Positions 17,701 through 25,712 of a stretch of 40,479 nucleotides of DNA are shown here, piece after piece. The stretch comes from JAHBNG01 sp039028975 (GTDB taxonomy: Bacteria > Chloroflexota > Anaerolineae > Caldilineales > Caldilineaceae). The translations under genes and the position numbers were made by a program. Position 1 is the first letter of the stretch; every line of letters begins with the position of its first letter. The stretch covers positions 1 to 40,479 of the forward strand of contig JBCCHB010000148.1 in NCBI GenBank assembly GCA_039028975.1. Direction: 5' to 3'. Below the pieces are notes generated by a model. It did not search any database, had not been told where the DNA came from, and was given only the letters and a program-made list of their open reading frames with translations.

Positions 17701-20700
17701 ACGGAAGGCAAAAGCCACGTCCGCACTTCTTGCAGGTTCATGGTTGCAGCAACCAAATTAGGCGAGAAAGAGCCGACGACGGCCTGAGCCTCATTGAGAT
17801 TAACGCAGCTCACAATTGAGAAGTGCAAATCTAATTCTGGATCATGACGAGCGTCCGTAATCTGGAGAGCATCCTGAGGAATCGTCTCGTATAATTGCTC
17901 TAGTGTCATTGCATCTAGAATGACCTCACCCTTCTCGGCCTGGTGCTCGGCCGCAGCGAGCCGGACCAGGGTTTCGCCGGCCAATGCATCCAGCACACGA
18001 ACCTTTGGATCGCCTACGACAAAGCGGCGTACCGGCCCTGCAGCAACAGCTGCCTTCATGCTTAATGATGCAGACGTGCCATTGGGCGTCTCTACCGCTT
18101 CAAACTGTTTCATGGCTTGCTGCATAGCCAAGGCACAATTTGTCGCACGAATTGTAGCACAAGCTATAGCGTTTGGTCCACCCTTTCCATCAAGCCAGCA
18201 GGTAATGGCGTCACCAGCAAATGCAATTACACTACCTCCATAGCGATGGACCTCTTCGATCAGCGCATCGTAAACTAGATTGAGATAGTTGGTAAGTTCC
18301 TCAGCACCACGTTGTGGGCCTAGCTCACGGACTAATGCTTCGGTTAGTGGAGTGAAGCCGGAGATATCGGCAAAGAGAGCCGCGCCAGTGGTCCGATCAG
18401 GCAGTGCTTCTCCTTTAGCGATAGCGTGGCGACGATCCATGGGAATGTAGACAATCAATTTACCCATCTCAATTGCGCCCAATGACTTAAGCGCAGACTT
18501 TTGCACTTCCGGCACACCCGTGATTTGGGTGATATTCATCCCTGCGTATGGACCAGGAATTCGCCATTTCGTTAAACGTTCCCCTGTTTCAGCATTCCAT
18601 AGGTAGATGGCCTCATCCCCCCCGCTGCTCGCTAGCACTCGACCATCGGGGCTGAATGCAACCGTGTAGATCCAGGAAGAATCATGGGTCAATGTGTGTA
18701 GAATTTCACCTGTGTTGACGTCCCAAAGACGCGCTGTACCATCTTCGCTACCGCTGGCCAATGTTGCGCCATCTGAGCTAAAGGCAACAGACCAGATCCA
18801 ATTGGTGTGGCCTTCCAAGATTTTAAGCAGTGATGTAGTCTCGCCGATACGCCACAGACGGATCGTCTGGTCCTTGCTACCGCTGGCCAAAAGCTGACCA
18901 TCTGGACTAAAGGCAACAACGTGTACGTCACCTGAATGACCGCGTAGCATCTTGCTTGCATGGGCGCTATCGGCTTCGGAAGCCGTTGACATAGCCTCAT
19001 CATCCAAAGACCCAATAGCCCATATATGGACAACCGAATCCAAGCTTGCCATGGCAACATAATTCCCTCCTTGGCTTACGGCAATCTGAGAAAGGGGCGT
19101 AATGTCGGCCCCCCTCGTCTGGAATTTACGGAGAACACGACCATTCTGGACATCTCGTAGATAGAGTGCCTGATCCGAATTTGCAGTGACCAACAATTGA
19201 TCATCAGAACTGAACCCAATAGCCTGTACTTGACTCTGTCCACTTTCGTTTTCTGAGGTCGCACGGCTTGGGGTGACATCAGCTAGCACAATAGGATGCT
19301 CTTCCCCTGCCTTAATCATGCGGATCTGTTTGTCTATGCCACCAGTAGCAATGGTCCGGCCATCCCTACTAAGGGCAACGAAATCAGTCCAATCGATCTC
19401 TCTACATTGCTTGAGTTGTACCGGCTTAATTTGAACGGATTCAGGCAGCTCTAATTCAGGTTGACCAAATCCGCTACGTGTCCTGGCATCTAAACGATAT
19501 CCATCAGGCACTACCATCATATTTAACAGACGCACTTTGCCATTCGCAATACTTACTGACATGGTACCATCTGGTCCCATAACAATGGATCGAACCAAAT
19601 CAGAATGCCCTTGTAAGGTATTACGAAGTCGTCCTGTCTGAATATCCCAAAAATAGATAATGTTATTAGCGTTTGTAACTAGAGTGCTTCCATCAATGAC
19701 AAAGTGAGCGGACCAGACCGGGGCAGCGTGCTCCAGAATATTAAGTAGATGGCCTGTCTGCACGTTCCAGATCCGCACAGTTTGATCACTACTGCCACTT
19801 GCTAGGAGGCGTCCGTCTGGTGAAAAGGCAACCGAATTTACCCATCCCGTATGCCCTTTCAAGAGATGACGTACGGCCCCACCATTCGTGCTGTGAAGAT
19901 CCCATAAAAGAATCAACCCATCATCAGCAGCAGTAGCTAGAATATCCCAACCGTCTTTAGAAGTTGGGGAGAAAGCCACGTCGTTTACCTTGTGCGTGTG
20001 TCTTCTTAGTATCTGCCGCACTTGCCACTTCTGTGTATCCCATAACTGAATGGTGCGATCCGCACTGCCACTTGCCATCGTCTTGCCATCTGGACTAAAG
20101 GCAATCACCGTTACCTCATCGCCATGGTCATGAAGCGTTTCAAGCGGTTCTCCCGTCTGAGCATCCCATAGGCGAATCGTCATGTCGCTACTGCCGCTAG
20201 CAAGAATCTTTCTATTTGGACTTACGGTAACTGACCAAACAACGTCGGTGTGACCCTGTAAATTGAGTAGAAGTTGTGCCGTTCCTACATCCCACACCCG
20301 AACATTGTGATCAGTACAGCCACCAATGATGGTCTGTCCATCTGGACTAAACGCCGTTGTCACAATGGCTCCACATTCATCTGTCAATACAGACTGAAGC
20401 TGTCGATCCGAGAGCTGCCAAAGCCATATCTCTCCATCTGCTGTGGAGGCAGCAAACGTCTCTCCATTTGGATGAATGGCTAGCCTTTCAATGGTTCTAA
20501 AGGTGTCAGTAAAGACAGAGCTTCTGAAATTAGCTCCCGTAAAGTCTACAGATTGCAGAGAGGTACCCTGTAGGTAAGCGCCCTGAATAGGAAGATATGA
20601 GAAGTCATAGCCAGACAGATCCATTCTCATATGGATCAACAGATTAAGGATGTTCCCAGCAGCATAACTTTGCAACCTTTCTGCGCTCTTTTTCTCTATG

Positions 20701-21221
20701 ATCTTTTCTGATAGGGAGTAGCGGAGGCGATCCAGAAGTGTCTGCATCTTATTCTTTATCTGAGGCCGTGTATAGTCAGCAGAAAGTGCGCTAGCTAATG
20801 GATCTAGGATTAACTCAATCTGAGTTCGGCGAATATATTCGGCTGCTTGGGCCATAAAGAGAGAGTGGCGGTGTAAGATATTCAACTCACCGGTTATTAG
20901 CTCCGTAGAGGCGATCTTCACAAAGTAATCCATCAGGTAGGTCGCCACCCCCTTTGGTAGGCCGAAGGTCGAGCCGCTCTGCCTAAGCAGGGATAGCTGC
21001 AGAAGACCATCCAGGGTATTTTCTACTAGGCTTTGTGGTGGAATCGGGAAGAGGAGCGCGCGAATCTCTTGGGTAACCATAGGTTCATTGTAGATGGCTA
21101 GCCATAAGAGAATCTCCTGCTCATGTTGAGATAAACGCTCAAATTGGTGCTCTAGCGCACTTTTGTCAATCTCAGGAAGAGGGTTTTCCATAATAATTTG
21201 TACATTCGGCTCTCTTGACAT
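14739..21221 (-). CDS. STAND-type WH/pentapeptide/WD40 sensor fused to a soluble-adenylyl-cyclase-like C1-C2-ATPase-TPR unit
   Basis: This is a 2160-residue protein. Residues of about 17-195 match the winged-helix and helical segment that normally follows NB-ARC in WD40-STAND proteins (R-L-S-x-H-E-Q-E-I-L-L-W-L-A-I). No NB-ARC precedes it. Residues 200-240 are pentapeptide-like repeats (D-L-S-G-Y-D-F). About 14 WD40 blades follow (243-875), enough for two seven-bladed propellers. Cyclase domain C1 has metal-site Asp952 (F-A-D-I-S-G-F) and Asp1004 (A-G-D). C2 has lost those but has Lys1240 (D-K-G), Asn1311 and Arg1315 (V-N-M-A-A-R). Together they would make one composite site, as in mammalian soluble adenylyl cyclase. 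Then come an ATPase with Walker A G-E-A-G-V-G-K-T (1407-1414) and Walker B L-E-D, and TPR repeats (about 1825-2095). A cytosolic cAMP-forming signal integrator is inferred. The DUF3307-like gene ends 15 bp upstream. Confidence 0.85.
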   Translation of the reverse strand: MSREPNVQIIMENPLPEIDKSALEHQFERLSQHEQEILLWLAIYNEPMVTQEIRALLFPIPPQSLVENTLDGLLQLSLLRQSGSTFGLPKGVATYLMDYFVKIASTELITGELNILHRHSLFMAQAAEYIRRTQIELILDPLASALSADYTRPQIKNKMQTLLDRLRYSLSEKIIEKKSAERLQSYAAGNILNLLIHMRMDLSGYDFSYLPIQGAYLQGTSLQSVDFTGANFRSSVFTDTFRTIERLAIHPNGETFAASTADGEIWLWQLSDRQLQSVLTDECGAIVTTAFSPDGQTIIGGCTDHNVRVWDVGTAQLLLNLQGHTDVVWSVTVSPNRKILASGSSDMTIRLWDAQTGEPLETLHDHGDEVTVIAFSPDGKTMASGSADRTIQLWDTQKWQVRQILRRHTHKVNDVAFSPTSKDGWDILATAADDGLILLWDLHSTNGGAVRHLLKGHTGWVNSVAFSPDGRLLASGSSDQTVRIWNVQTGHLLNILEHAAPVWSAHFVIDGSTLVTNANNIIYFWDIQTGRLRNTLQGHSDLVRSIVMGPDGTMSVSIANGKVRLLNMMVVPDGYRLDARTRSGFGQPELELPESVQIKPVQLKQCREIDWTDFVALSRDGRTIATGGIDKQIRMIKAGEEHPIVLADVTPSRATSENESGQSQVQAIGFSSDDQLLVTANSDQALYLRDVQNGRVLRKFQTRGADITPLSQIAVSQGGNYVAMASLDSVVHIWAIGSLDDEAMSTASEADSAHASKMLRGHSGDVHVVAFSPDGQLLASGSKDQTIRLWRIGETTSLLKILEGHTNWIWSVAFSSDGATLASGSEDGTARLWDVNTGEILHTLTHDSSWIYTVAFSPDGRVLASSGGDEAIYLWNAETGERLTKWRIPGPYAGMNITQITGVPEVQKSALKSLGAIEMGKLIVYIPMDRRHAIAKGEALPDRTTGAALFADISGFTPLTEALVRELGPQRGAEELTNYLNLVYDALIEEVHRYGGSVIAFAGDAITCWLDGKGGPNAIACATIRATNCALAMQQAMKQFEAVETPNGTSASLSMKAAVAAGPVRRFVVGDPKVRVLDALAGETLVRLAAAEHQAEKGEVILDAMTLEQLYETIPQDALQITDARHDPELDLHFSIVSCVNLNEAQAVVGSFSPNLVAATMNLQEVRTWLLPSVYERINRGLEEFLAELRPTAALFLRFEGIEYDQDDQAGQKLDDYIRWVQRVVASHEGTFIDLNIGDKGSYIYINFGAPLAHENNAAHAASTALALRHPPAEFDFMAPVQIGISQGRMRAGVYGGTNHRTYGVLGDEVNMAARLMMKARPGQILVSEAAHRSIVDIFALRTLPRMRVKGKKEPIAVFALEDRQSQTDQTSNHSLPMLGRDEELGRIRQLLKEIQRGHGQIIALLGEAGVGKTRLADEIMRNMNEQGWQILRGACESYGTNSSYLVWQPIWRMLFGLDASNSNEEQLARLSAQVHALNPNWVQRMPLLDVVLQLSIPETDLTRSLDAKVRKTSLQSLLVDVLRMQTASEPTLIVLEDCHWLDPLSYELLQDVYRAVSERPVCVLIISRELTEEQVRELDALPHATQISLEQFQPKESAQLVGLKVAQLSDNTLNVSDTLVEQLIEQSQGNPFYLEELTAYLYYQGALGENGSDENQPELPDSLHRLVLSRLDLLSESQKITARVASVIGRVFQAAWLWGAYPQLGAPNYVRSDLEALQEQALTVGEPSELELTYFFKQVLTQTVTYESLPYAMRSAIHEQVGQFIEKQYADTLDQYLDRLAYHYDRSDNEVKRQTYLLQAAEAAQSQYANLAAIDYYKRVLPLLTEEPSINVRLKLGQVLELTGQWQDARSVYETAVAGARSLGDSQSIARCETAMGELLRKQGDYHQAGQWLERAQRVFETLGDPVGVGQVLHIRGTLSAQQGDYDQAQLLYENSLAIRRELDEQANIASLLSNLGILARFRDDYDKARALYEESLVIRRQLEDPRAIANSLNNLGLVARYQNDHASARALLTESLEISREVGDPWAIANTLHSLGEVAIDQRDYEAAIQFLTESLVINRSLNDKRAIAFVLECFAILGAEQNQPEYAWQVAGAATALRESIQSPLSPAEEERLQQKLGTAQRALDDSARQEALARGQSMPLDKLLDALLSDQATSLT

Positions 21222-21236
21222 GTAGTGGGGTCTACC

Positions 21237-21584
21237 TTAAAAGACCAAGACAACGAATGCTAACACCGTGATGTGAAACACCTGATCAAGCCAGGTTTCA
21301 ACAACGAATGCATGGGGATCAGAACGGGACATTCCCTTTACAACCCGCATCCACCAGTCGACCGGGATACGCGTATCAATCAGTAAGTGAGAAATGGCTA
21401 TGAGTACTGCTAAATGCCAGGGGAAAACCATTAACATACAAACGAGGTGAACTCCTGAGTGTGCCCAAGCAGCTGGATGGTTCAACGAGGTTTTATGCAA
21501 TACCATCCATTCAGTTTGAAAAGGCCAGTCAGCAAGCAGGTGGGCGATGATACCCCAGACAAGCAGATCCGCTGGTTCTAGCAT
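21237..21584 (-). CDS. Small DUF3307-like membrane protein
   Basis: This is about 115 residues if started at the ATG at 21584 (M-L-E-P-A-D-L-L); a GTG at 21623 would add 13 poorly hydrophobic residues. Neither has a strong Shine-Dalgarno. Three or four hydrophobic segments carry conserved-looking polar residues: A-H-L-L-A-D-W-P-F-Q, a central A-H-S-G-V-H, S-H-L-L-I-D, and D-Q-V-F-H. This is the His/Asp pattern of DUF3307 membrane proteins, whose function is unknown to me. The gene ends 15 bp before the start codon of the cyclase giant, so the two are probably cotranscribed. A functional link between them is conjecture. Confidence 0.55.
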   Translation of the reverse strand: MLEPADLLVWGIIAHLLADWPFQTEWMVLHKTSLNHPAAWAHSGVHLVCMLMVFPWHLAVLIAISHLLIDTRIPVDWWMRVVKGMSRSDPHAFVVETWLDQVFHITVLAFVVLVF

Positions 21585-21947
21585 GGTGCAGGCTCTATTA
21601 CAGTTCGGCGTAAATCCTTGCACAAATAAATAAGCTCATTGGGAATTCACAGAGCGTGATACTTCGCCAGCAAGTCTTGTTCTGGCTCTTGTCCAATCTA
21701 CTTTGGATAATCCCGAAATCGGAGGAAAGGACTTTTCTGGCCATCTATGTGCTGGAACCTATTTGTGTATACCTATTTGTGTCAAGATTTACTATAGATT
21801 TTAAGACAATGTTTCTCCCGCATCAAACTTGGAAGATTACGGCAAGTTGTCAGTCCTCCGGGAAATCACTCTCTTGTTGTCTATACTTATTGATTTTTTG
21901 TTTACTGAGTCTTTTCTGTACATATCAAAATAGTTGGTTAAGACCGA
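21585..21947. other. Intergenic stretch with no convincing gene
   Basis: This 363-bp AT-rich stretch lies between the DUF3307-like gene and the end of the alpha/beta hydrolase gene. A 104-codon plus-strand frame crosses it but has a composition unlike a protein and runs into the hydrolase tail. The only structure seen is the 12-bp direct repeat at 21757-21782. Confidence 0.5.
21757..21782 (-). promoter_or_regulatory. Direct repeat of 12 bp at 14-bp spacing upstream of DUF3307/cyclase genes
   Basis: ACCTATTTGTGT occurs at 21757-21768 and again, exactly, at 21771-21782. On the minus strand this reads ACACAAATAGGT twice, and the upstream copy overlaps a perfect TTGACA (21780-21785). No good -10 box lies 16-18 nt further on. 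Tandem sites of this type can bind activators; here it is only a candidate. Confidence 0.3.
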
Positions 21948-23147
21948 TCACTGGAGCATTAGCGGAATGAATACATCATTTACTGTGATGTTGCTTGCGA
22001 CCAACTGATTGAGCACAGTAAGCGCTCCCACGATCTCTTCTTGAGTGAATCGGCAATGGCCGTATCGTTCAAAAGACTGGTGCATATAGAGTGACCCACG
22101 ACTAGCCCCATCAATCTTTGTTTGATACTGGGTTGCGTGCCAATAGGGTACGATCGGGTCGCCAGTCGTATGCATAGTTACAAGGGGTACGTCGATGCGT
22201 CCGCCTGTTTCGTAATGCTGAGCGACTTCATCTAAAGCAATCTGACTTGCAGCAAAACGTGTAATGAACTGATTAAGTTCCTCGTCATTGAGTGAGCCTA
22301 CGTACGTAGAGTCCCGGTTATCAAAGGGTTGTCCTCCCAATGTAACAACGCCATCGTTACTGCCAAGGACATTGAATGAAAGTACACTGACTAACGCCTC
22401 GACTGTGGTTGTAGGAACCTGTGTGTCGAATGCCACCTGGCTCGTTGCAAGAAGCTGATTGGTCTGGGTAATGTTTCCCGGACTTGCTAGAACAGGTACA
22501 ACAGTCGTATTCGACACATTGGTCCAATCAGCAATAAGCGATTCGGGAATGTCTATTGGTGAGCTGGGTAGCACGTCAGGAAAGAAATGGTCAAATAAAA
22601 CGCGTGTATTGGTAAAATAATCTAGTTGTTCCTGAAAGTTGCCATAGGGACCGCACATAGATAGGCCACCACTAAATTTGTCTGGATATTTTTCCAGAGC
22701 AAGTGTAGATGTGGCTGCACCGAGCGAGACACCCATCAGATATGTAAGCGCAGGAGTGCCGTTTTTTTCATCAAAAATAGCCACAAGATCGACCAAATCA
22801 TCCACACCTTGCCGAATAGCCAGGCCATTTTTGCTAAAGCTCGTTGTAGCAAATGCATATCCCAAGAGACCTAGCGTATCTGGAAGAGAGATACTGCCAA
22901 ACGTATTCTGTATAGCCAACGGTAAAGCTGGTGCCACGTACCCGTGAGACCAGATAATCAGCGACCCATTCCAATTGGCGTCGGGTACGCAAATCTGATA
23001 AAGGGCACCACTAGACTGAACTCCCTCTTCACAAGCAAGGGGCACTTGCGGGTTATCTTGGGTAGCCCGTACAGTCGACGATGGCATCAGAGCCAGGATT
23101 AGTAGAATGCAAAATATACTGATAAGCCGTTGCTTGGGTTGAGTCAT
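21948..23147 (-). CDS. Secreted alpha/beta-hydrolase
   Basis: This is a 399-residue protein. A signal peptide covers about residues 1-28 (K-Q-R, then a long hydrophobic run, then V-R-A). The mature protein shows an alpha/beta-hydrolase order: oxyanion-side motif W-S-H-G-Y at about residues 67-71, nucleophile elbow G-V-S-L-G with Ser141, acid in T-G-D-P-I-V-P (Asp330), and His364 in Y-G-H-C-R. An insert between the nucleophile and acid strands probably forms the lid. Ester, amide or peptide substrates are all possible, so it is best called an esterase-like hydrolase. The C-terminus is F-I-P-L-M-L-Q, strikingly like that of the giant protein at 7050. AGGA sits 10 nt before the ATG. An AGAGA microsatellite and a TTGACT box lie upstream. 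Confidence 0.75.
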   Translation of the reverse strand: MTQPKQRLISIFCILLILALMPSSTVRATQDNPQVPLACEEGVQSSGALYQICVPDANWNGSLIIWSHGYVAPALPLAIQNTFGSISLPDTLGLLGYAFATTSFSKNGLAIRQGVDDLVDLVAIFDEKNGTPALTYLMGVSLGAATSTLALEKYPDKFSGGLSMCGPYGNFQEQLDYFTNTRVLFDHFFPDVLPSSPIDIPESLIADWTNVSNTTVVPVLASPGNITQTNQLLATSQVAFDTQVPTTTVEALVSVLSFNVLGSNDGVVTLGGQPFDNRDSTYVGSLNDEELNQFITRFAASQIALDEVAQHYETGGRIDVPLVTMHTTGDPIVPYWHATQYQTKIDGASRGSLYMHQSFERYGHCRFTQEEIVGALTVLNQLVASNITVNDVFIPLMLQ

Positions 23148-23224
23148 CTATTATTTATCCTTTGGCTAGCACATAGTCCGCTAGAAACGTCTTGTCCCGA
23201 TTTTTGATCCATCCACTCTAGGAA

Positions 23225-23274
23225 AGTCAAAGAGAAGAGAAGAGAAGAGAAGAGAAGAGAAGAGAAGAGAAGAG
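23225..23274 (-). repeat. AGAGA pentanucleotide microsatellite abutting a -35-like box
   Basis: Eight perfect AGAGA units plus a partial unit fill 23231-23274. On the minus strand this is a pure pyrimidine TCTCT tract. It is followed immediately, in the direction of transcription, by TTGACT (23225-23230), a 5/6 match to a -35 box. The -10 region 17 nt on (TCAAAA) is weak. The start codon of the alpha/beta hydrolase is 77 nt beyond the box. Confidence 0.6.
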
Positions 23275-23305
23275 GATAGAACTTTTCTAGTCATCTATAG
23301 ATTAA

Positions 23306-25525
23306 TTACTCGCTCATTACTCGGCCGACCAATGCCTTAACAGCATGGTGACGCTTGACCACAATGACAGCGCATTGGGCGTCCCTGGCGATGGTCTCTG
23401 GGATACTGCCAAAGAGAATTTGCTGCGTAAAGCTATCTCTGGTTGCACCGATTACGACGACATCGTAGTTCTTGCTCTCTTCAAGAATGCCTTCTTCAAT
23501 TGATGAATGATCAATCACCTTGGTTTCTACGTCATGAACCGATGCTATGCGCTCCTTGGCTTGGTCAAGCCGCAGTGCAATTGCGTCTATCTGCTGCTGA
23601 CTCTCTCCCGGTGAAGCAATACTACACAAAGTCATAGAACTGCCTAGGGAGTCAGCCATCAATCCTGCATAGTCAGCAGCTCGGCGGGCATGTTCTCCAT
23701 TGGCTGTAGGCAGGAGGATACGGCGGAATGATTGCTCTTGACTTATCAGCTTCACCAGCATAATATCCGTTCGCGCATGGTTAACCACGTCATCGGTCAC
23801 ACGTCCCATAATACGTTGCGCCGTTGATGTATGCCCTTTCCAACCAAGAATAATTAGTTGACAGTGGTAACTGCGACTTGTCTCTAAGATAGCACGGGCT
23901 GCATTATGCCCAACGCGGACAAGCGAACTTATGGGCACATCGTGTTCCAGCGCTCGCGCGCGCGCCGTTTCAAGAATGCGACGTTCCTCCTCAACGTTCG
24001 CTTCGACCAAAGTTGGTGGTGACTGCTCAGGGACAATGGCTACGCGCAGAGCGACGATCTCACCATTTCGTGGACCGGCGATGGCCGCAGCCAAGTCAAT
24101 AAGCGGTTTCACGTTGTCAGGGTTGGCAATAGGCACTAAAATGCGGAAGCCCCCGTCCCGAGATGCGGACTGTTCAAGGGCCACTCGCGATGGCTGACCA
24201 GGCAATTCCCGGGTTTCAGCTTGGGTTCCTTTCCAAGTAAGATAGCCAGCAAAGCCCAATGCCAAACTGAGTGCGGCCAAAAGGGCCGGCACAACGTGGC
24301 CTTGCTGAATAATCTGGAAAAGAAGATAGATATTGGCCAGAATCCCCAAAAGAGGCAATAGGGGAACCAACGGAACGCGAAAGGGCCGCTCGATCTCCGG
24401 ATATTTACGCCGATGGGAAATGAGAGCCGCATTGACTAGAATAAGAGCGGTTAGCAAAATGCAGTCAGCGAAGTGGGCCAGATCTTCCAACGGCAGAAGA
24501 AGGGCAGAGGTCCCTATGCCTATACCTACCAGCAACAGGGATATAACGGGTGTGCGTGTTTGGGCATTAATCGCACCGATCTCACGCGGCAAATGTCCTA
24601 GTTGGCTCATAGACAAAGCGACACGAGAGCCTGCCATGATTGACGCGTTGGAAGCGGAGATCATGGAAAACAGTGCGCCGCCGACAATCACCATACCACC
24701 TATCGGACCCAAAAAGTTGGTTGCTGCTGTACCCATTGCCGATTCTGAATACTCGGTCAAATTGGCCGAAACGACCACCAGGACAACCAACGTGTAGAGC
24801 ACCGTTACAATCCCCATGGAGATAAAAATTGCTCTAGGAATGGTTTGGGTAGGATTTTTGACTTCCCCGGCAGACGCGGCAATCGCAGAGAAGCCAAAGA
24901 AGGTGATAAATACCAAGGCGGCCGTACTCCCAAGCTTGAGAATATCCGTGCTGAATCTGTCAATCAGTAAAGCTGTATCCACATAACTTAACCCACCAAT
25001 AACGAACCAGAGCAAGAGTAACACTTTGCCAATGGTTACAACCACCTGAAACGATCCACTCTCTTTGGTTCCTTTGATGTTTAAGAGAGTCAACGCAGCG
25101 ACAGCGACTAGCCCCGAGAACATCTCCACGGGTGCGTGCCAAATGAACTCATTGAAGTAGCTAGACAAGCTAGCAATGTAGAAGCCACATGAAGCAATGT
25201 AGCCCAACAATAAACACCAGCCCACCATATAGGCAAGAGGAGCCGGAAAGGTCTTGCGTGCGTATAAATACCCTTCACCGGATTCAGGGTAGATAGAGGT
25301 AAATTCGCAATATGTAAGTGCCGTAAAGGTGGCTACAATGGCCGCCAAGAGAAAAGCAGCAATCGCACCCGATCCAACCTTTGCCACAGCTAGGCCCGAT
25401 AAGGTAAAGATACCAGCGGCAATCATAGTGCCAACACCGATAGCAAGAGCGGATGTTAGCCCCAAATCTCGGCTAAGCCCAGAATGGACCTCCGTCTCTT
25501 CTGTTGAGAGTGACTGCTCTTCCAT
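23306..25525 (-). CDS. APC-family amino-acid permease with two C-terminal universal stress protein domains
   Basis: This is a 739-residue protein. Residues of about 1-440 form a 12-segment APC superfamily transporter: the first helix has G-V-G-T-M-I-A-A-G-I-F, the classic unwound substrate-binding motif, and later F-x-G-F-S-A-I and E-V-K-N-P-T-x-T-I-P-R-A are typical. Residues of about 465-595 and 600-730 are two USP domains. The first has G-W-K-G plus nine residues then G-R, close to the ATP-binding signature G-2x-G-9x-G-[ST]. The second reads G-A-T-R and lacks the second glycine, so it may not bind nucleotide. Permease-USP fusions of this form are known; the USP part presumably regulates transport. 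Shine-Dalgarno AAGGAAG lies 4 nt before the ATG, and a good sigma-70 promoter lies upstream at 25585-25614. Confidence 0.85.
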   Translation of the reverse strand: MEEQSLSTEETEVHSGLSRDLGLTSALAIGVGTMIAAGIFTLSGLAVAKVGSGAIAAFLLAAIVATFTALTYCEFTSIYPESGEGYLYARKTFPAPLAYMVGWCLLLGYIASCGFYIASLSSYFNEFIWHAPVEMFSGLVAVAALTLLNIKGTKESGSFQVVVTIGKVLLLLWFVIGGLSYVDTALLIDRFSTDILKLGSTAALVFITFFGFSAIAASAGEVKNPTQTIPRAIFISMGIVTVLYTLVVLVVVSANLTEYSESAMGTAATNFLGPIGGMVIVGGALFSMISASNASIMAGSRVALSMSQLGHLPREIGAINAQTRTPVISLLLVGIGIGTSALLLPLEDLAHFADCILLTALILVNAALISHRRKYPEIERPFRVPLVPLLPLLGILANIYLLFQIIQQGHVVPALLAALSLALGFAGYLTWKGTQAETRELPGQPSRVALEQSASRDGGFRILVPIANPDNVKPLIDLAAAIAGPRNGEIVALRVAIVPEQSPPTLVEANVEEERRILETARARALEHDVPISSLVRVGHNAARAILETSRSYHCQLIILGWKGHTSTAQRIMGRVTDDVVNHARTDIMLVKLISQEQSFRRILLPTANGEHARRAADYAGLMADSLGSSMTLCSIASPGESQQQIDAIALRLDQAKERIASVHDVETKVIDHSSIEEGILEESKNYDVVVIGATRDSFTQQILFGSIPETIARDAQCAVIVVKRHHAVKALVGRVMSE

Positions 25526-25584
25526 GCTTCTTCCTTCAGGATGTGTAGTGAATGGAACCGTAGTGAGTTGAAAAGAATGGACCC

Positions 25585-25614
25585 ATTATATCGGGACAAT
25601 GGGGCATATGTAAA
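25585..25614 (-). promoter_or_regulatory. Sigma-70-type promoter for the APC-USP gene
   Basis: On the minus strand, TTTACA (25609-25614) and a perfect TATAAT (25585-25590) are separated by 18 nt. Transcription would start near 25578, giving a leader of about 50 nt to the ATG at 25525. Confidence 0.6.
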
Positions 25615-25712
25615 ACTCTGACCTACACATACGGTTAACATTTCGTTCATGCTACAGCGTATTTGGAAAGAAGCGAATTTTGGCTCTGTGGGATTGCAGG
25701 TGGATATCGAGA

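Noticed and set aside
21656..21970. A 104-codon plus-strand frame in an intergenic stretch
   Set aside because: Composition is skewed by AT-rich DNA, it overlaps the tail of the hydrolase gene on the other strand, and it resembles no family.
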